Positions 7,347 to 15,954 of a DNA stretch of 64,000 nucleotides are shown here, piece by piece. Origin of the DNA: Salegentibacter flavus (GTDB lineage: Bacteria; Bacteroidota; Bacteroidia; Flavobacteriales; Flavobacteriaceae). The notes under the pieces are model-generated. The model ran no database searches. It had not been told where the DNA came from and saw only the letters and a program-made list of their open reading frames with translations. The stretch covers positions 25,927 through 89,926 of the forward strand of contig NZ_FOVL01000016.1 in NCBI RefSeq assembly GCF_900115145.1, in the 5' to 3' direction. The first letter of the stretch is position 1. Each line of letters opens with the position of its first letter. The position numbers and the translations under genes are program-made.

Positions 7347-8594
7347 ATGAATTCCAAACATCAGATACTTGTTATAGGCGCCGGTACCGGCGGCCTAATG
7401 ATGGCTTCACGCCTTAAAAAAGAACATAAAGATTTTGATATTGCGATCATCGATCCTGCCAAAACCCATTATTATCAGCCTGCCTGGACGCTGGTAGGAG
7501 CAGGGACTTACGATTTCGAGGATACAGCCAAACCTATGGCCGATCTTATTCCCAAAGGAGTAAAATGGTACCAGGATAAGGTGACCGCTATGGATCCCGA
7601 TAGTAATTCGGTTTCTACTGAAAAATCGGGGGAGATCAAATACGATTACCTTGTGGTGTCACCCGGACTTACTTACGATATGAGCCTTGTGCCGGGACTT
7701 AGCGAAGCAATAGATAAAGGTAATGTTTGTTCTAATTATACCGACCCTAAACATACCCTGGAGGTACTTAAGAACTTCAAAGGAGGAACCGCTTTATTTA
7801 CGCAGCCTACCACGCCTATTAAATGTGGGGGAGCGCCGCAGAAGATCATGTACCTCGCCGAAGCTTACTTTAAAAAACACGGGTTGAAAGATAAGACCAA
7901 TGTGGTTTTTGCTACCAACGGAACCGTGATCTTTGCCGTGCCTGAGATCAAGGAAACCCTGATGAAGATCGTAGATCGAAAGAATATCAACCTGAAATTC
8001 TACCATGCTCTTAAGCGAATTGATGCTGAAAAGCAGATCGCCTGGTATGAACTTGCGCCTGAAGCCTACGAGCATAATCCTGCCAAGCTGGAAATCGAGA
8101 AGGAAGGAAATATGGTAGGTATCCATTATGATATGCTTCACCTGGCTCCACCATCGGTGGCCCCTGAATTTGTGAGGAAATCGAAACTGGCCAATGCCGA
8201 AGGCTGGCTGGATGTAGATCATCATTCCCTGCAGCACAACAAATACCCCAATGTATTTGGATTGGGAGATGTTGCTGCCCTGCCAACCGCGAAAACCGGT
8301 GCGGCCATCAGAAAACAGGTTCCCGTAGTGCTTGATAACATTGAAAAACTGATGAAGAATCAAGCGGCCGATAATAAGAAATACAATGGTTATTCTTCTT
8401 GTCCGCTGGTTACTGAATACGGAAAGATGGTGTTGGCAGAATTTGATTATGATAATAAATTTACCCCCGATCCCGAATTAAAGAAAATGCTGATTTTCGA
8501 TTCTTCGAAAGAACACTGGCGTTTATGGATTTTGAAAAAATACGGCCTTCCATACCTTTACTGGAATAAAATGCTAAAAGGGCAGGACGTATAA
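7347..8594 (+). CDS. sqr: Type II sulfide:quinone oxidoreductase
   Basis: 415-residue FAD flavoprotein that oxidises sulfide and passes electrons to the quinone pool, making a persulfide on an acceptor. The N-terminal dinucleotide fold has VIGAGTGGL (about 9-17). The redox cysteines fit the type II enzymes: C160 in PIKCGGAPQK and C352 in SSCPLVTEYGK. A second FAD-contact motif is FGLGDVAALP (about 304-313). The human SQOR-like type II signature distinguishes it from type I bacterial SQR and from flavocytochrome c. The Crp/Fnr-type operator upstream ties it to the TauE and CstB-like genes. It acts at the inner membrane surface. Confidence 0.92.
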   Translation: MNSKHQILVIGAGTGGLMMASRLKKEHKDFDIAIIDPAKTHYYQPAWTLVGAGTYDFEDTAKPMADLIPKGVKWYQDKVTAMDPDSNSVSTEKSGEIKYDYLVVSPGLTYDMSLVPGLSEAIDKGNVCSNYTDPKHTLEVLKNFKGGTALFTQPTTPIKCGGAPQKIMYLAEAYFKKHGLKDKTNVVFATNGTVIFAVPEIKETLMKIVDRKNINLKFYHALKRIDAEKQIAWYELAPEAYEHNPAKLEIEKEGNMVGIHYDMLHLAPPSVAPEFVRKSKLANAEGWLDVDHHSLQHNKYPNVFGLGDVAALPTAKTGAAIRKQVPVVLDNIEKLMKNQAADNKKYNGYSSCPLVTEYGKMVLAEFDYDNKFTPDPELKKMLIFDSSKEHWRLWILKKYGLPYLYWNKMLKGQDV

Positions 8595-8608
8595 AAAGCT
8601 CCGGTAAT

Positions 8609-9061
8609 TTGAATCTTAAAGCGAAGGATATTGCTTATGTGGGTTTGCAGTTGACGCTGTTTTTAAGTTTTTTATTAGATATTTCCCTCCTAAGCTTCAG
8701 ATTACCGGTATGGATTGATTATTTATTACTACCCCTCATCTTAATTGGTGGAGGGGTAGTTTTATTAGCGCTTCTTCAGCTGAAAACCAATCTTTCTATA
8801 TTCCCAAGTCCTTTAAGAGGCTCAAATCTTATCACCCACGGACTCTTTAAATATGTCAGGCATCCCATCTATTCTGGGATTCTGCTTTCCGCTTTTGCCT
8901 TAGCGCTTTACCTGGGTTCCGGCTATAAACTGCTTATCGCTTTTCTGTTGCTCATTTTGTTCTATTTTAAAAGCAGTTATGAAGAAAAGCTACTCCTTCA
9001 GAAATTCCCGGAGTATAAGGAATATATGAAACGCAGTGGGAGATTTTTGCCAGGGATCTAA
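8609..9061 (+). CDS. Isoprenylcysteine methyltransferase-family membrane protein
   Basis: 150-residue polytopic protein of the ICMT/PEMT (NnrU-like) superfamily. It has four hydrophobic segments and the SAM-binding signature YVRHPIYSGILL (about 80-91), followed by the C-terminal EEKLLLQKFPEYKEYMKRSGRFLPGI-type ending characteristic of the family. The only in-frame early start is TTG at 8609, 14 nt after sqr stops, so it is probably the second gene of the sqr transcript. Its methyl acceptor is unknown; a lipid or thiol are both possible in this context. Confidence 0.78.
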   Translation: MNLKAKDIAYVGLQLTLFLSFLLDISLLSFRLPVWIDYLLLPLILIGGGVVLLALLQLKTNLSIFPSPLRGSNLITHGLFKYVRHPIYSGILLSAFALALYLGSGYKLLIAFLLLILFYFKSSYEEKLLLQKFPEYKEYMKRSGRFLPGI

Positions 9062-9664
9062 GAAAGGTTCCCGGTTTCCGGTTTTTGGCTTGCCCGATGG
9101 AGCATTGGTAAAAATGGGTTGGTAGTTTATTGTTTGGGTATGTTGTTCCGGGTTTGAAGTTTCAGGTTAAATGTTTCCCGTTCAAGGTTTAACGTCAGTT
9201 ATTTGCGTGAAAAATCCTCTTAACGAGTCCCGAAATCTTCCTTTTACCCCAGCTCCCGAAGCCAGTTCGGGACAGGCTCTAAAGGGAGCAGAAAATTCAG
9301 AAGTAAACAAATCAAAGATTACAATTAGACCTAACCAGTCGGATTTTAGATCCTTACTAATTGATGTTGGAGTTTGGCCTGAGTGATTTCGACGAAAGGA
9401 GAAATTGTACCGAAGGCTCATTCCGGGCCTGACCCGGAATCTCATTTTCAGAATTCTATTCTTCAAACATTTCCTTGTAGGACCAAACCCAATTAACCAA
9501 TCTCGAATTAACGAACCAACGAATCCCGAATTAACGAATTAATCAATCCCCAATTAACCATTAGAATTACTTCCAATATTATGAGCAGAGCGAGATATTT
9601 TTCCTAAATTTAAGTTTGTAAAGCCGCGCCTTATTAAGGCTGGGGCTTGAAAAATATATACTTG
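9062..9664. repeat. Repeat-bearing spacer before cydA
   Basis: No supported gene. It holds low-complexity GGTTTCCGGTTTT-type repeats (9062-9190), an inverted fragment of the TIR element (9222-9300; hairpin CCCGAAGCCAGTTCGGG), a REP-like palindrome (9420-9440) and GAATTAAC repeat copy F (about 9485-9570). A TAAGTTTG box at 9611-9618 is a good minus-7 element for cydA. There is no GTAAC-N4-GTTAC site. Confidence 0.6.
9420..9440. repeat. REP-like palindrome
   Basis: ATTCCGGG (9420-9427) and CCCGGAAT (9433-9440) are perfect inverted arms around CCTGA, followed by CTCATT. The geometry is the same as the palindrome at 1875-1895 although the sequence differs. Confidence 0.6.
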
Positions 9665-10963
9665 ATGGAGAATCTGGATTATGCAAGGCTGCAAATGGCC
9701 TTCACCCTTGGCTTTCATATAATTTTCGCCTGTATAGGGATGGTGATGCCCTTTTTCATGGTGGTTTCGCACCACAAATGGTTAAAGACCCGTAACCCGA
9801 TTTACCTTAGACTCACCAAGGCCTGGTTAAAAGGGGTGGCTATATTTTTTGCCACCGGTGCGGTTTCCGGTACGGCATTATCTTTTGAACTCGGAATGCT
9901 CTGGCCGGAATTCATGAAACACGCTGGACCGATTTTCGGGATGCCGTTCTCTCTGGAAGGCGCTGCTTTTTTTGTAGAGGCCATCGCCCTTGGCTTTTAT
10001 CTTTACGGCTGGAAGAATTTACCTGAAAAATTTCACTGGTTTACCGGTATTATCGTGGGGGTGGCCGGAGTGGCCTCGGGGATCCTGGTGGTCTCGGCCA
10101 ACGGCTGGATGAACGCCCCTTCCGGATTTGATTATATCAATGGTGAATTTCTCAATATCGATCCGGTGCAGGCGCTGCTCAATCCCGCCTGGTTTACGCA
10201 GGCCCTGCATATGACTCTGGCTGCTTTCGTAGCTACCGGGTTTGCTGTGGCTGGAGTACACGCCTTGCAGATCTTCCGCGGGAAAAATGTCGAACTGCAT
10301 ACTAAAGCCTTTAAAATAGCCATTGTCTTCGGGGCAGTGGCTGCATTTCTACAACCCCTGAGTGGTGACCTTTCTGCTAAGGATGTGGCTGAACGCCAGC
10401 CGGTAAAACTCGCCGCTATGGAAGCACATTATGAGACGCAAAATGGCGCCCCGCTTTATATCGGCGGGATTGTAGATGAGGAAAACAGGGAGGTCAATTT
10501 TAAGATCGAGATCCCGGGAGCTTTGTCCTTTCTCGCTTTCGGAGATTTTGATGCAGAAGTAAAAGGCCTGAACGATTTTCCCGATGACGAACTGCCGCCG
10601 GTACCCATTGTGCATTATGCCTTTCAGCTTATGGTTGGTCTGGGCACTTTACTGATGCTTGCCGGGTTGGTCTATTTTATTAGTCTGAAGAAAAAACACT
10701 GGCTGAAAAGTCGGAAGTACTGGTTGCTTTTTATCATCACGGCTCCGTTGGGATTTATCGCCCTGGAAGCCGGTTGGGTAGTGACCGAAGTGGGGCGACA
10801 GCCCTGGATCATTCATCAGGTGATGCGTACCGAAGATGCTGTAACCCCAATGCCGGGAATGAAATACAGCTTCTTCTTTTACCTGCTTTTATATATTATC
10901 CTGGGTATTACCGTAACCTGGCTGATGAACCGGCAGTTGAAAGCTTTGAATAAAGAAGAATAA
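9665..10963 (+). CDS. cydA: Cytochrome bd quinol oxidase subunit I
   Basis: 432 residues from the ATG at 9665, which gives the canonical N-terminus MENLDYARLQMAF; an in-frame TTG at 9647 is less likely. Haem-ligand and quinol features are visible: H18 in LGFHIIFACIG, VSANGWMNAPSGF (about residue 140) and EVGRQPWIIHQVMRT near the end. The Q-loop is short, as in the CIO-type oxidases, and the protein is about 90 residues shorter than E. coli CydA. It oxidises quinol and reduces O2 at the inner membrane. Bd oxidases are known to resist sulfide, which suits the neighbouring SQR that feeds the quinone pool. cydB follows after 2 nt. Confidence 0.95.
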   Translation: MENLDYARLQMAFTLGFHIIFACIGMVMPFFMVVSHHKWLKTRNPIYLRLTKAWLKGVAIFFATGAVSGTALSFELGMLWPEFMKHAGPIFGMPFSLEGAAFFVEAIALGFYLYGWKNLPEKFHWFTGIIVGVAGVASGILVVSANGWMNAPSGFDYINGEFLNIDPVQALLNPAWFTQALHMTLAAFVATGFAVAGVHALQIFRGKNVELHTKAFKIAIVFGAVAAFLQPLSGDLSAKDVAERQPVKLAAMEAHYETQNGAPLYIGGIVDEENREVNFKIEIPGALSFLAFGDFDAEVKGLNDFPDDELPPVPIVHYAFQLMVGLGTLLMLAGLVYFISLKKKHWLKSRKYWLLFIITAPLGFIALEAGWVVTEVGRQPWIIHQVMRTEDAVTPMPGMKYSFFFYLLLYIILGITVTWLMNRQLKALNKEE

Positions 10964-10965
10964 TT

Positions 10966-12003
10966 ATGTTGTATATAGTGCTTTTTTTCCTGATGTTTTC
11001 CCTCCTGCTATACGTGCTGCTTGGCGGCGCCGATTTCGGGGCGGGGATCGTGGAATTATTTTCTTCCCGGGAGAACAGAAAAATTACCCGAGATACGATT
11101 TACCGGGTGATGGGTCCAGTTTGGGAAGCCAATCATATCTGGCTTATCATCCTGCTGGTGATCCTGTGGGTGGGATTTCCGGGATATTTCAATGTGATGA
11201 TGATCTACCTCCATATCCCGCTGGTACTGGTACTGCTGGGAATTACCATCAGGGGTGTAGCTTTCGTCTTCAGGCATTATGATGCGGTGTTAGACAGCTC
11301 GCAGATCTGGTATAACCGGCTTTTCCGGATTGGAAGTATAATCACCCCGGTATTCCTGGGAATGTCTTTTGCCTCACTAATCAGTGGAAAAATAATAATC
11401 ACTAATGATTATACCAATTACGGTTTTTACGACCTGTTTATGGAACCCTGGCTGCATCTTTTCGGCTTGCTGATAGGATTGTTTTATGCAGCCCTTTGCG
11501 CTTTTCTCGCTTCCAATTACCTGATAGCCGAGACCGAAGGCGATGCCAGGAAACTCTACAGGAAGAAATCGGCTATGTACACTGTGGTGCTGGTAATTCT
11601 GGGATTTATTCTGCTTGTTTACGGCTATTTTGCAGGCTTTAAGTTCATCGAGGATTTCATTCATAATCCTGTTTCTTTGATTAGTGTAGGAATTTCAGGT
11701 TTGTTGTTGATTCCTTTATGGCGTAATATTAAAAGAGGTAACAGGATCTGGAGCCGGTACCTGGCAGGGCTGCAGGTAGTATTGGTTATGTTTGCAGCTA
11801 TTATGGCTCATTTTCCCTATATTATAATCACTGCGGAAGAGGAGCTGAGCCTGCTGGAGAACCTCGCACCTGAAGCTACTATAGATAACCTTGCGATAAT
11901 GTTACTGATAGGTGGATTTGTAATCCTGCCAGGATTATTTCATCTGATGAAAAGTTTTAATATGATAAAGATCCTGGATAAGTCTAAACCTAAGGAGATG
12001 TAA
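10966..12003 (+). CDS. cydB: Cytochrome bd quinol oxidase subunit II
   Basis: 345-residue polytopic subunit that pairs with CydA. The N-terminus LLYVLLGGADFGAGIVELF and the block GPVWEANHIWLIILLVILWVGFP are signatures of CydB/CioB. About eight or nine helices are predicted. It starts 2 nt after cydA, so the two are co-transcribed and coupled. Together they form the terminal oxidase; no CydX-like small ORF is evident between CydB and the next gene. Confidence 0.95.
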   Translation: MLYIVLFFLMFSLLLYVLLGGADFGAGIVELFSSRENRKITRDTIYRVMGPVWEANHIWLIILLVILWVGFPGYFNVMMIYLHIPLVLVLLGITIRGVAFVFRHYDAVLDSSQIWYNRLFRIGSIITPVFLGMSFASLISGKIIITNDYTNYGFYDLFMEPWLHLFGLLIGLFYAALCAFLASNYLIAETEGDARKLYRKKSAMYTVVLVILGFILLVYGYFAGFKFIEDFIHNPVSLISVGISGLLLIPLWRNIKRGNRIWSRYLAGLQVVLVMFAAIMAHFPYIIITAEEELSLLENLAPEATIDNLAIMLLIGGFVILPGLFHLMKSFNMIKILDKSKPKEM

Positions 12004-12036
12004 CAGGAATTATGGAATAGAAAAGAATAAAAAATT

Positions 12037-12654
12037 ATGAATGCAGTCTTAAAAACACATTGGGAGAAAGTATACGAAAGCAAGAAATATGAAGAAGCCA
12101 CCTGGTACCAGGAAAAGCCGGAGACCTCTCTGGAAATGATTGCAGCCCTGGATCTGCCCGAAACCGCCGGGATAATAGATATTGGTGGGGGCGATTCTAA
12201 TCTGGTAGATCACCTTCTTGAAGATGGATACCGTGATATTTCGGTCCTGGATATTTCAGAAAAGGCACTGGGTCACGCCCGGGATCGACTGGGCGAGAAG
12301 GCAGAGCAGGTGAGCTGGATCGCTGCCGATGCGGCCTCCTTTGAACCGGAAAAGCAATACTACCTTTGGCACGACCGCGCCGCTTTACATTTTTTAACCG
12401 AAGATGAACAGGTGGAAGGATATATCAACAACCTTGAGCGCTCAGTAAAGCGTGGGGGCTTTGTGGTGCTCGCCACTTTTTCTGAGAATGGCCCCACAAA
12501 ATGCAGTGGCAGGGAGATCAGGCAGTATTCAAAAGAACAGCTGAGCGATCTTCTGAAAGAAAAATTTGAAACCCTGGAATGCAGAAATGTAGATCATATC
12601 ACCCCTTCGGGAGGGAAACAGAACTTTACTTTTTGCAGTTTCAGAAAAAAATAG
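12037..12654 (+). CDS. Class I SAM-dependent methyltransferase
   Basis: 205-residue Rossmann-type methyltransferase. Motif I is IIDIGGGDSNLVDHLL (about 45-60), motif II VLDISEKALGHAR, and the post-motif region WHDRAALHFL resembles thiopurine/thiol methyltransferase-like proteins. It lies 33 nt after cydB on the same strand and 6 nt before a second methyltransferase, so both may ride on the cyd transcript. Given the sulfide context a thiol or sulfide acceptor is attractive, but that is inference. Confidence 0.8.
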   Translation: MNAVLKTHWEKVYESKKYEEATWYQEKPETSLEMIAALDLPETAGIIDIGGGDSNLVDHLLEDGYRDISVLDISEKALGHARDRLGEKAEQVSWIAADAASFEPEKQYYLWHDRAALHFLTEDEQVEGYINNLERSVKRGGFVVLATFSENGPTKCSGREIRQYSKEQLSDLLKEKFETLECRNVDHITPSGGKQNFTFCSFRKK

Positions 12655-12660
12655 AGGATT

Positions 12661-13272
12661 ATGAAAGATTTTTGGAATGAACGTTATGCGGAAAAGGAGT
12701 ATGTCTACGGAAAAACACCAAACAGGTATTTTCAGGAGAAGTTGGATGAATTAAGGCCCGGCAGAATTCTTTTGCCGGCTGAAGGGGAAGGAAGAAATGC
12801 GGTGTATGCCGCCAGGATGGATTGGGAGGTTTCGGCTTTCGATATTAGCGAGGAAGGGAAAAATAAGGCCATAAAACTTGCCCGGGAATATAATGTGGAG
12901 CTTGACTATCAGGTAGGGAAGCTGGAGGTTTTGGATTATAAAAAAGAAGAATTTGATGCCATTGCGCTCATCTTCGCGCATTTTCCGAAAGAGGTCAGGG
13001 AGAATTACTTTCAGCAATTCGATAAATACCTGCGTCCCGGGGGAGTGGTGATCTTTGAAGGCTTCAGCAAGGAACAAATAGAATATCAGAAGCAGAACCC
13101 GCAATCGGGCGGGCCAAAAGATGCTGAGCTGCTCTACACCAAGGAGGAGCTGGAGGCTGACTTTAGAGGTTATAAATTCGAGGAATTTGAAGAGCTGGAG
13201 GTCGAACTGGAAGAAGGGGAGTACCACAAAGGCAAAGCCGCGGTGATAAGATTTCTAGCTCGCAAAGCATAA
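12661..13272 (+). CDS. TehB-like SAM-dependent methyltransferase
   Basis: 203 residues. The start MKDFWNERYAEKEYVYGKTPN, motif I RILLPAEGEGRNAVYAA (about 35-51) and a DISEEGKNKA motif match the tellurite/thiol methyltransferase-like family. Motif I is altered from the usual DxGxGxG to PAEGEGRN, a variant seen in TehB-like proteins. It is 6 nt downstream of the other methyltransferase. Methylation of sulfide, thiols or chalcogen oxyanions is plausible but not shown. Confidence 0.75.
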   Translation: MKDFWNERYAEKEYVYGKTPNRYFQEKLDELRPGRILLPAEGEGRNAVYAARMDWEVSAFDISEEGKNKAIKLAREYNVELDYQVGKLEVLDYKKEEFDAIALIFAHFPKEVRENYFQQFDKYLRPGGVVIFEGFSKEQIEYQKQNPQSGGPKDAELLYTKEELEADFRGYKFEEFEELEVELEEGEYHKGKAAVIRFLARKA

Positions 13273-13329
13273 AAAATTGCGGTTTAATGCGTAACTTAGA
13301 TAAGGATTAACAACTAAAATTAATTAAAT

Positions 13330-13641
13330 ATGAAAAATGCAATATTAAAAAGCATGTTTGCCGGCTTGATCTTTATGTTTTTTGCCTGCGGGGAAACCAA
13401 TACCGTGGAGTCCGGAACCTATCAGGGAACCGTAGATGAGGTAGAACCCGATAAAACAGAGATCTATGTTAAAACCGACGACAACAAAACTCTCGAGCTT
13501 TATTTCACTGATGAGACCGTGCTAAGCAGAGGCGGGAATGAGGTGGAATTTTCCGAACTTCAGAAAGGACAGAAGGTAGAGGTGGAAGTTGAAAAGGTAG
13601 GAAAGAGATTAGATCCACTTACAGTAAAAATTCTGGAATAA
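13330..13641 (+). CDS. Small lipoprotein with a beta-rich domain
   Basis: 103 residues: signal peptide ending in the lipobox MFFACG (Cys about 20), then a domain rich in charged beta strands (TYQGTVDEVEPDKTEIYVKT) that looks like a small OB or SH3-type fold. I do not recognise a named family. It is followed 3 nt later by a DUF2231 membrane protein, so the two are probably co-expressed. The lipoprotein should sit in the cell envelope. Confidence 0.65.
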   Translation: MKNAILKSMFAGLIFMFFACGETNTVESGTYQGTVDEVEPDKTEIYVKTDDNKTLELYFTDETVLSRGGNEVEFSELQKGQKVEVEVEKVGKRLDPLTVKILE

Positions 13642-13644
13642 TTT

Positions 13645-14133
13645 ATGACTGAGATCCCGGAATTCTGGCGGACGGAGGTGTTTCATCCTCTGTCCGTACA
13701 TTTCCCAGTAGCTTTACTTCTGGTAGCTACTTTATTTAAAATTGTTTCGCTGTGGAGCAGGAACAAAGTCTGGCCGCAGGCCGGAAGTATTCTTCTTGGA
13801 CTGGGTATAATTGGTGCCTGGATAGCTATCTATACCGGGGACCAGGCCGATGGAATTGTTTCCCGCAAACTCTGTGATCCTACTGTTTTAAAGGATCATG
13901 AAAACATGGCCTATATTACGGCCTGGATCTTCACCGCGGCACTCGTCCTGGACCTGGCGCTAACTTATGGGATCCTCAAATTCAAAAGAAATATCCTTAA
14001 ATTCTTCCTGGTATTGATGATGCTAACCGGATCAGTGTACCTGGGCCTTGTTGGGCATTTAGGTGCCGAGCTGGTTTATCAGCAGGCTGCAGGAGTTTAT
14101 ACGCCTTCTGAAGAATGTTTGGAGTATAACTAG
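13645..14133 (+). CDS. DUF2231-family membrane protein
   Basis: 162-residue protein with four hydrophobic helices. Conserved histidines in FHPLSVHFPVALLL (about 14-27) and in LVGHLGAELVYQQAAGV near the end are characteristic of DUF2231, a family suspected of binding haem in membrane redox processes. It ends the cydA-to-DUF2231 gene series, and a strong terminator follows. A redox role is suggested by the histidines and the cyd context only. Confidence 0.8.
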   Translation: MTEIPEFWRTEVFHPLSVHFPVALLLVATLFKIVSLWSRNKVWPQAGSILLGLGIIGAWIAIYTGDQADGIVSRKLCDPTVLKDHENMAYITAWIFTAALVLDLALTYGILKFKRNILKFFLVLMMLTGSVYLGLVGHLGAELVYQQAAGVYTPSEECLEYN

Positions 14134-14212
14134 TATAACTAGTATCACGACCAAGCCTATCCTGAGCGGCAGCCGAAGGGCTCGATGGGAGATCAGAAAA
14201 TAGGATAATAAA

Positions 14213-14240
14213 AAAGGGCTGTCGCAAGACAGCCCTTTAA
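14213..14240. terminator. Bidirectional terminator between convergent operons
   Basis: AAAGGGCTGTC (14213-14223), loop GCAA, GACAGCCCTTT (14228-14238): an 11-bp perfect stem flanked by A-rich and T-rich sides. It serves both the DUF2231 gene (plus) and the SoxB-like gene (minus). Confidence 0.85.
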
Positions 14241-14261
14241 GTTTTTATAATTCAATAATTC

Positions 14262-15923
14262 CTAGTGGAACTCATAGTCTGTTCCGGGAACGGTTGAGAA
14301 GGAGTTAGGGCCTAAATGTTCACAGTAAGCTCTTTTCTCCAGCCTTGGCGATACAGGCGAGTTTTCCTTAAGATACTCCTCAACCACATCGTGAATGTAG
14401 TAATCCTTGACCTCTACATCCTTCACATTTGGCATACGACAAAGGTTGTCCAATGGATCTCCGGGACGTACACAGGCAGAGATGGTGTAATATTCATCAT
14501 CTTTCATCTCTTCTCCTTTTACTTTAACCGATTTTATGCGTTCTCCTTTTTCTCCCTGGCTGTTGAAATCAACTTCCATTCCTGAGAACCGCACCAACCA
14601 GCCTCCAAAACGTTCGGTGGCAACCTCGGCGAAGGCATTATGCATTTCCTTTTCCAACCAGTCTTTTATCTGTTTTCCTGTTGCTTTTCCGGTTTTCACC
14701 TTTTCGTTTACTGGTAGCAGGTTCCATAGATTAGCACGGGTAATTGGTGCCGGTTTTCCATCTTCGGGTACAATAGGATTTCCGAAGCGGAAACCATTGG
14801 AAATAGAGATGTCGGCGCCGGTTTTCCAGCGGGCGGCATCGGTGATCATATTATCCATTGGGTTTTCTACGGTAAGATACCTGTAAATAGGCGTTTCGGT
14901 ATAGCCAACCACGGTTTCCAGATGCTCTTCGTAGGGCTCTTTAGCTTTGTCTACTAATTCAGCTATTTGGGGGTCTGCCGGGTATTTTTCAGGATCTACA
15001 TCCATAAGTTCATAATCTTCCTTCACGATCTTTCCGTCTACAAAATACAGATCCATTTTCCCAACGAAGGAACCAAAGGCTCCAGGTTCGGTCACCCTGG
15101 CATATTTCCCCTGAATGGGCTCACGTACACGTTCGTGGGTGTCGTTACCAAGAATATAATCCACACCTTCTATAATTGGATTGCTGGCCAGCTCCACCTG
15201 CTTGAAGATCCCGAAATGGGTTACCAGGAACAGCGCGTCAACGCCTTCTTCCTTTTTCACTTTTTGAATGAGGTCTTTTACGCTGTCATCAATTCCGCTG
15301 AAACCTATGCCTTCACTAAAGATAGGATTTTGGCGTACAGGTACATCAGGGTCGTTGATCCCGATAAATCCGAGTTTTACCCCGTCTATTTCCTTGATCC
15401 AGTATGGTGGAAAGAGCTCTTTTTTCTCCTCATCATCATGGAACATATTCTGAGCGATGATAGGTGTTTCAAAACCTTGCATAACATCCATCATCACGTC
15501 TTTTCCATATACCACTTCCCAGTTTCCCGGAACGATGAGGTCATAATCCATATTTTTTATGATATCGGGAAAGATAGCTCCTTCTGAAAGGGCCGCATAT
15601 CCGCTTCCCTGGATAAGATCTCCACCATCCAGAATTACAGTATTGCCTGGATTTTTGGCTTTTTCTTCCTTAAAAAGTGTCTGGATATGGGCCAGACCAC
15701 CGCGATCTCTAAAGATGATGCTATCGTCTTCCCAGAATAATTCAGGATGTGGATCCAGCTGCCCGTGGATATCGGCGGTTTGCAAGATGGTGATCTTTGT
15801 CGTATCCGCGGCTTTTTCGTCATCTTTATCGCCGTTAGAACCGGAAATACTATTGCAGGAAGTAAATACTCCCATGCTAATTATTGCCAGTCCCAAAAGC
15901 ATTGTCTTTAATTTATATGTCAT
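14262..15923 (-). CDS. SoxB-like thiosulfohydrolase / 5'-nucleotidase-family lipoprotein
   Basis: 553-residue lipoprotein (lipobox FTSC, Cys23) with an N-terminal dinuclear metallophosphatase domain and a C-terminal 5'-nucleotidase domain (about 340-520). Metal motifs: TADIHGQ (49-55), LDGGDLIQGSG (98-108), THFG (235-238), GNDTHE (259-264). The usual GNHE of nucleotidases is GNWE here (PGNWEVVYGKD, 132-142); a Trp at that spot is a hallmark of SoxB, as is the GDxxQGSG block. SoxB hydrolyses sulfate from a cysteine-S-sulfonate carried by SoxYZ, but no SoxYZ or SoxXA is in view. It is the last gene of an operon with DsrE-like and DoxX-like proteins behind a Crp/Fnr-type operator. SoxB-like sulfur chemistry is my preferred reading; a nucleotidase remains possible. 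Confidence 0.75.
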   Translation of the reverse strand: MTYKLKTMLLGLAIISMGVFTSCNSISGSNGDKDDEKAADTTKITILQTADIHGQLDPHPELFWEDDSIIFRDRGGLAHIQTLFKEEKAKNPGNTVILDGGDLIQGSGYAALSEGAIFPDIIKNMDYDLIVPGNWEVVYGKDVMMDVMQGFETPIIAQNMFHDDEEKKELFPPYWIKEIDGVKLGFIGINDPDVPVRQNPIFSEGIGFSGIDDSVKDLIQKVKKEEGVDALFLVTHFGIFKQVELASNPIIEGVDYILGNDTHERVREPIQGKYARVTEPGAFGSFVGKMDLYFVDGKIVKEDYELMDVDPEKYPADPQIAELVDKAKEPYEEHLETVVGYTETPIYRYLTVENPMDNMITDAARWKTGADISISNGFRFGNPIVPEDGKPAPITRANLWNLLPVNEKVKTGKATGKQIKDWLEKEMHNAFAEVATERFGGWLVRFSGMEVDFNSQGEKGERIKSVKVKGEEMKDDEYYTISACVRPGDPLDNLCRMPNVKDVEVKDYYIHDVVEEYLKENSPVSPRLEKRAYCEHLGPNSFSTVPGTDYEFH

Positions 15924-15954
15924 TGTTTAGTTTTTAGTGATTGATACTTATTGA

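Noticed and set aside
9171..9386. 71-codon frame before cydA
   Set aside because: It lies in the TIR-element fragment and has no start context, conserved pattern or promoter.
1491..9664. CRISPR array as an explanation for the regularly spaced GAATTAAC units
   Set aside because: Units are 7-8 bp, degenerate and without unique spacers of constant size; no cas genes are present.
14262..15923. Plain UshA-type nucleotidase
   Set aside because: The GNWE variant, GDLIQGSG block and the DsrE/DoxX operon favour a SoxB-like role; nucleotidase is kept only as an alternative.
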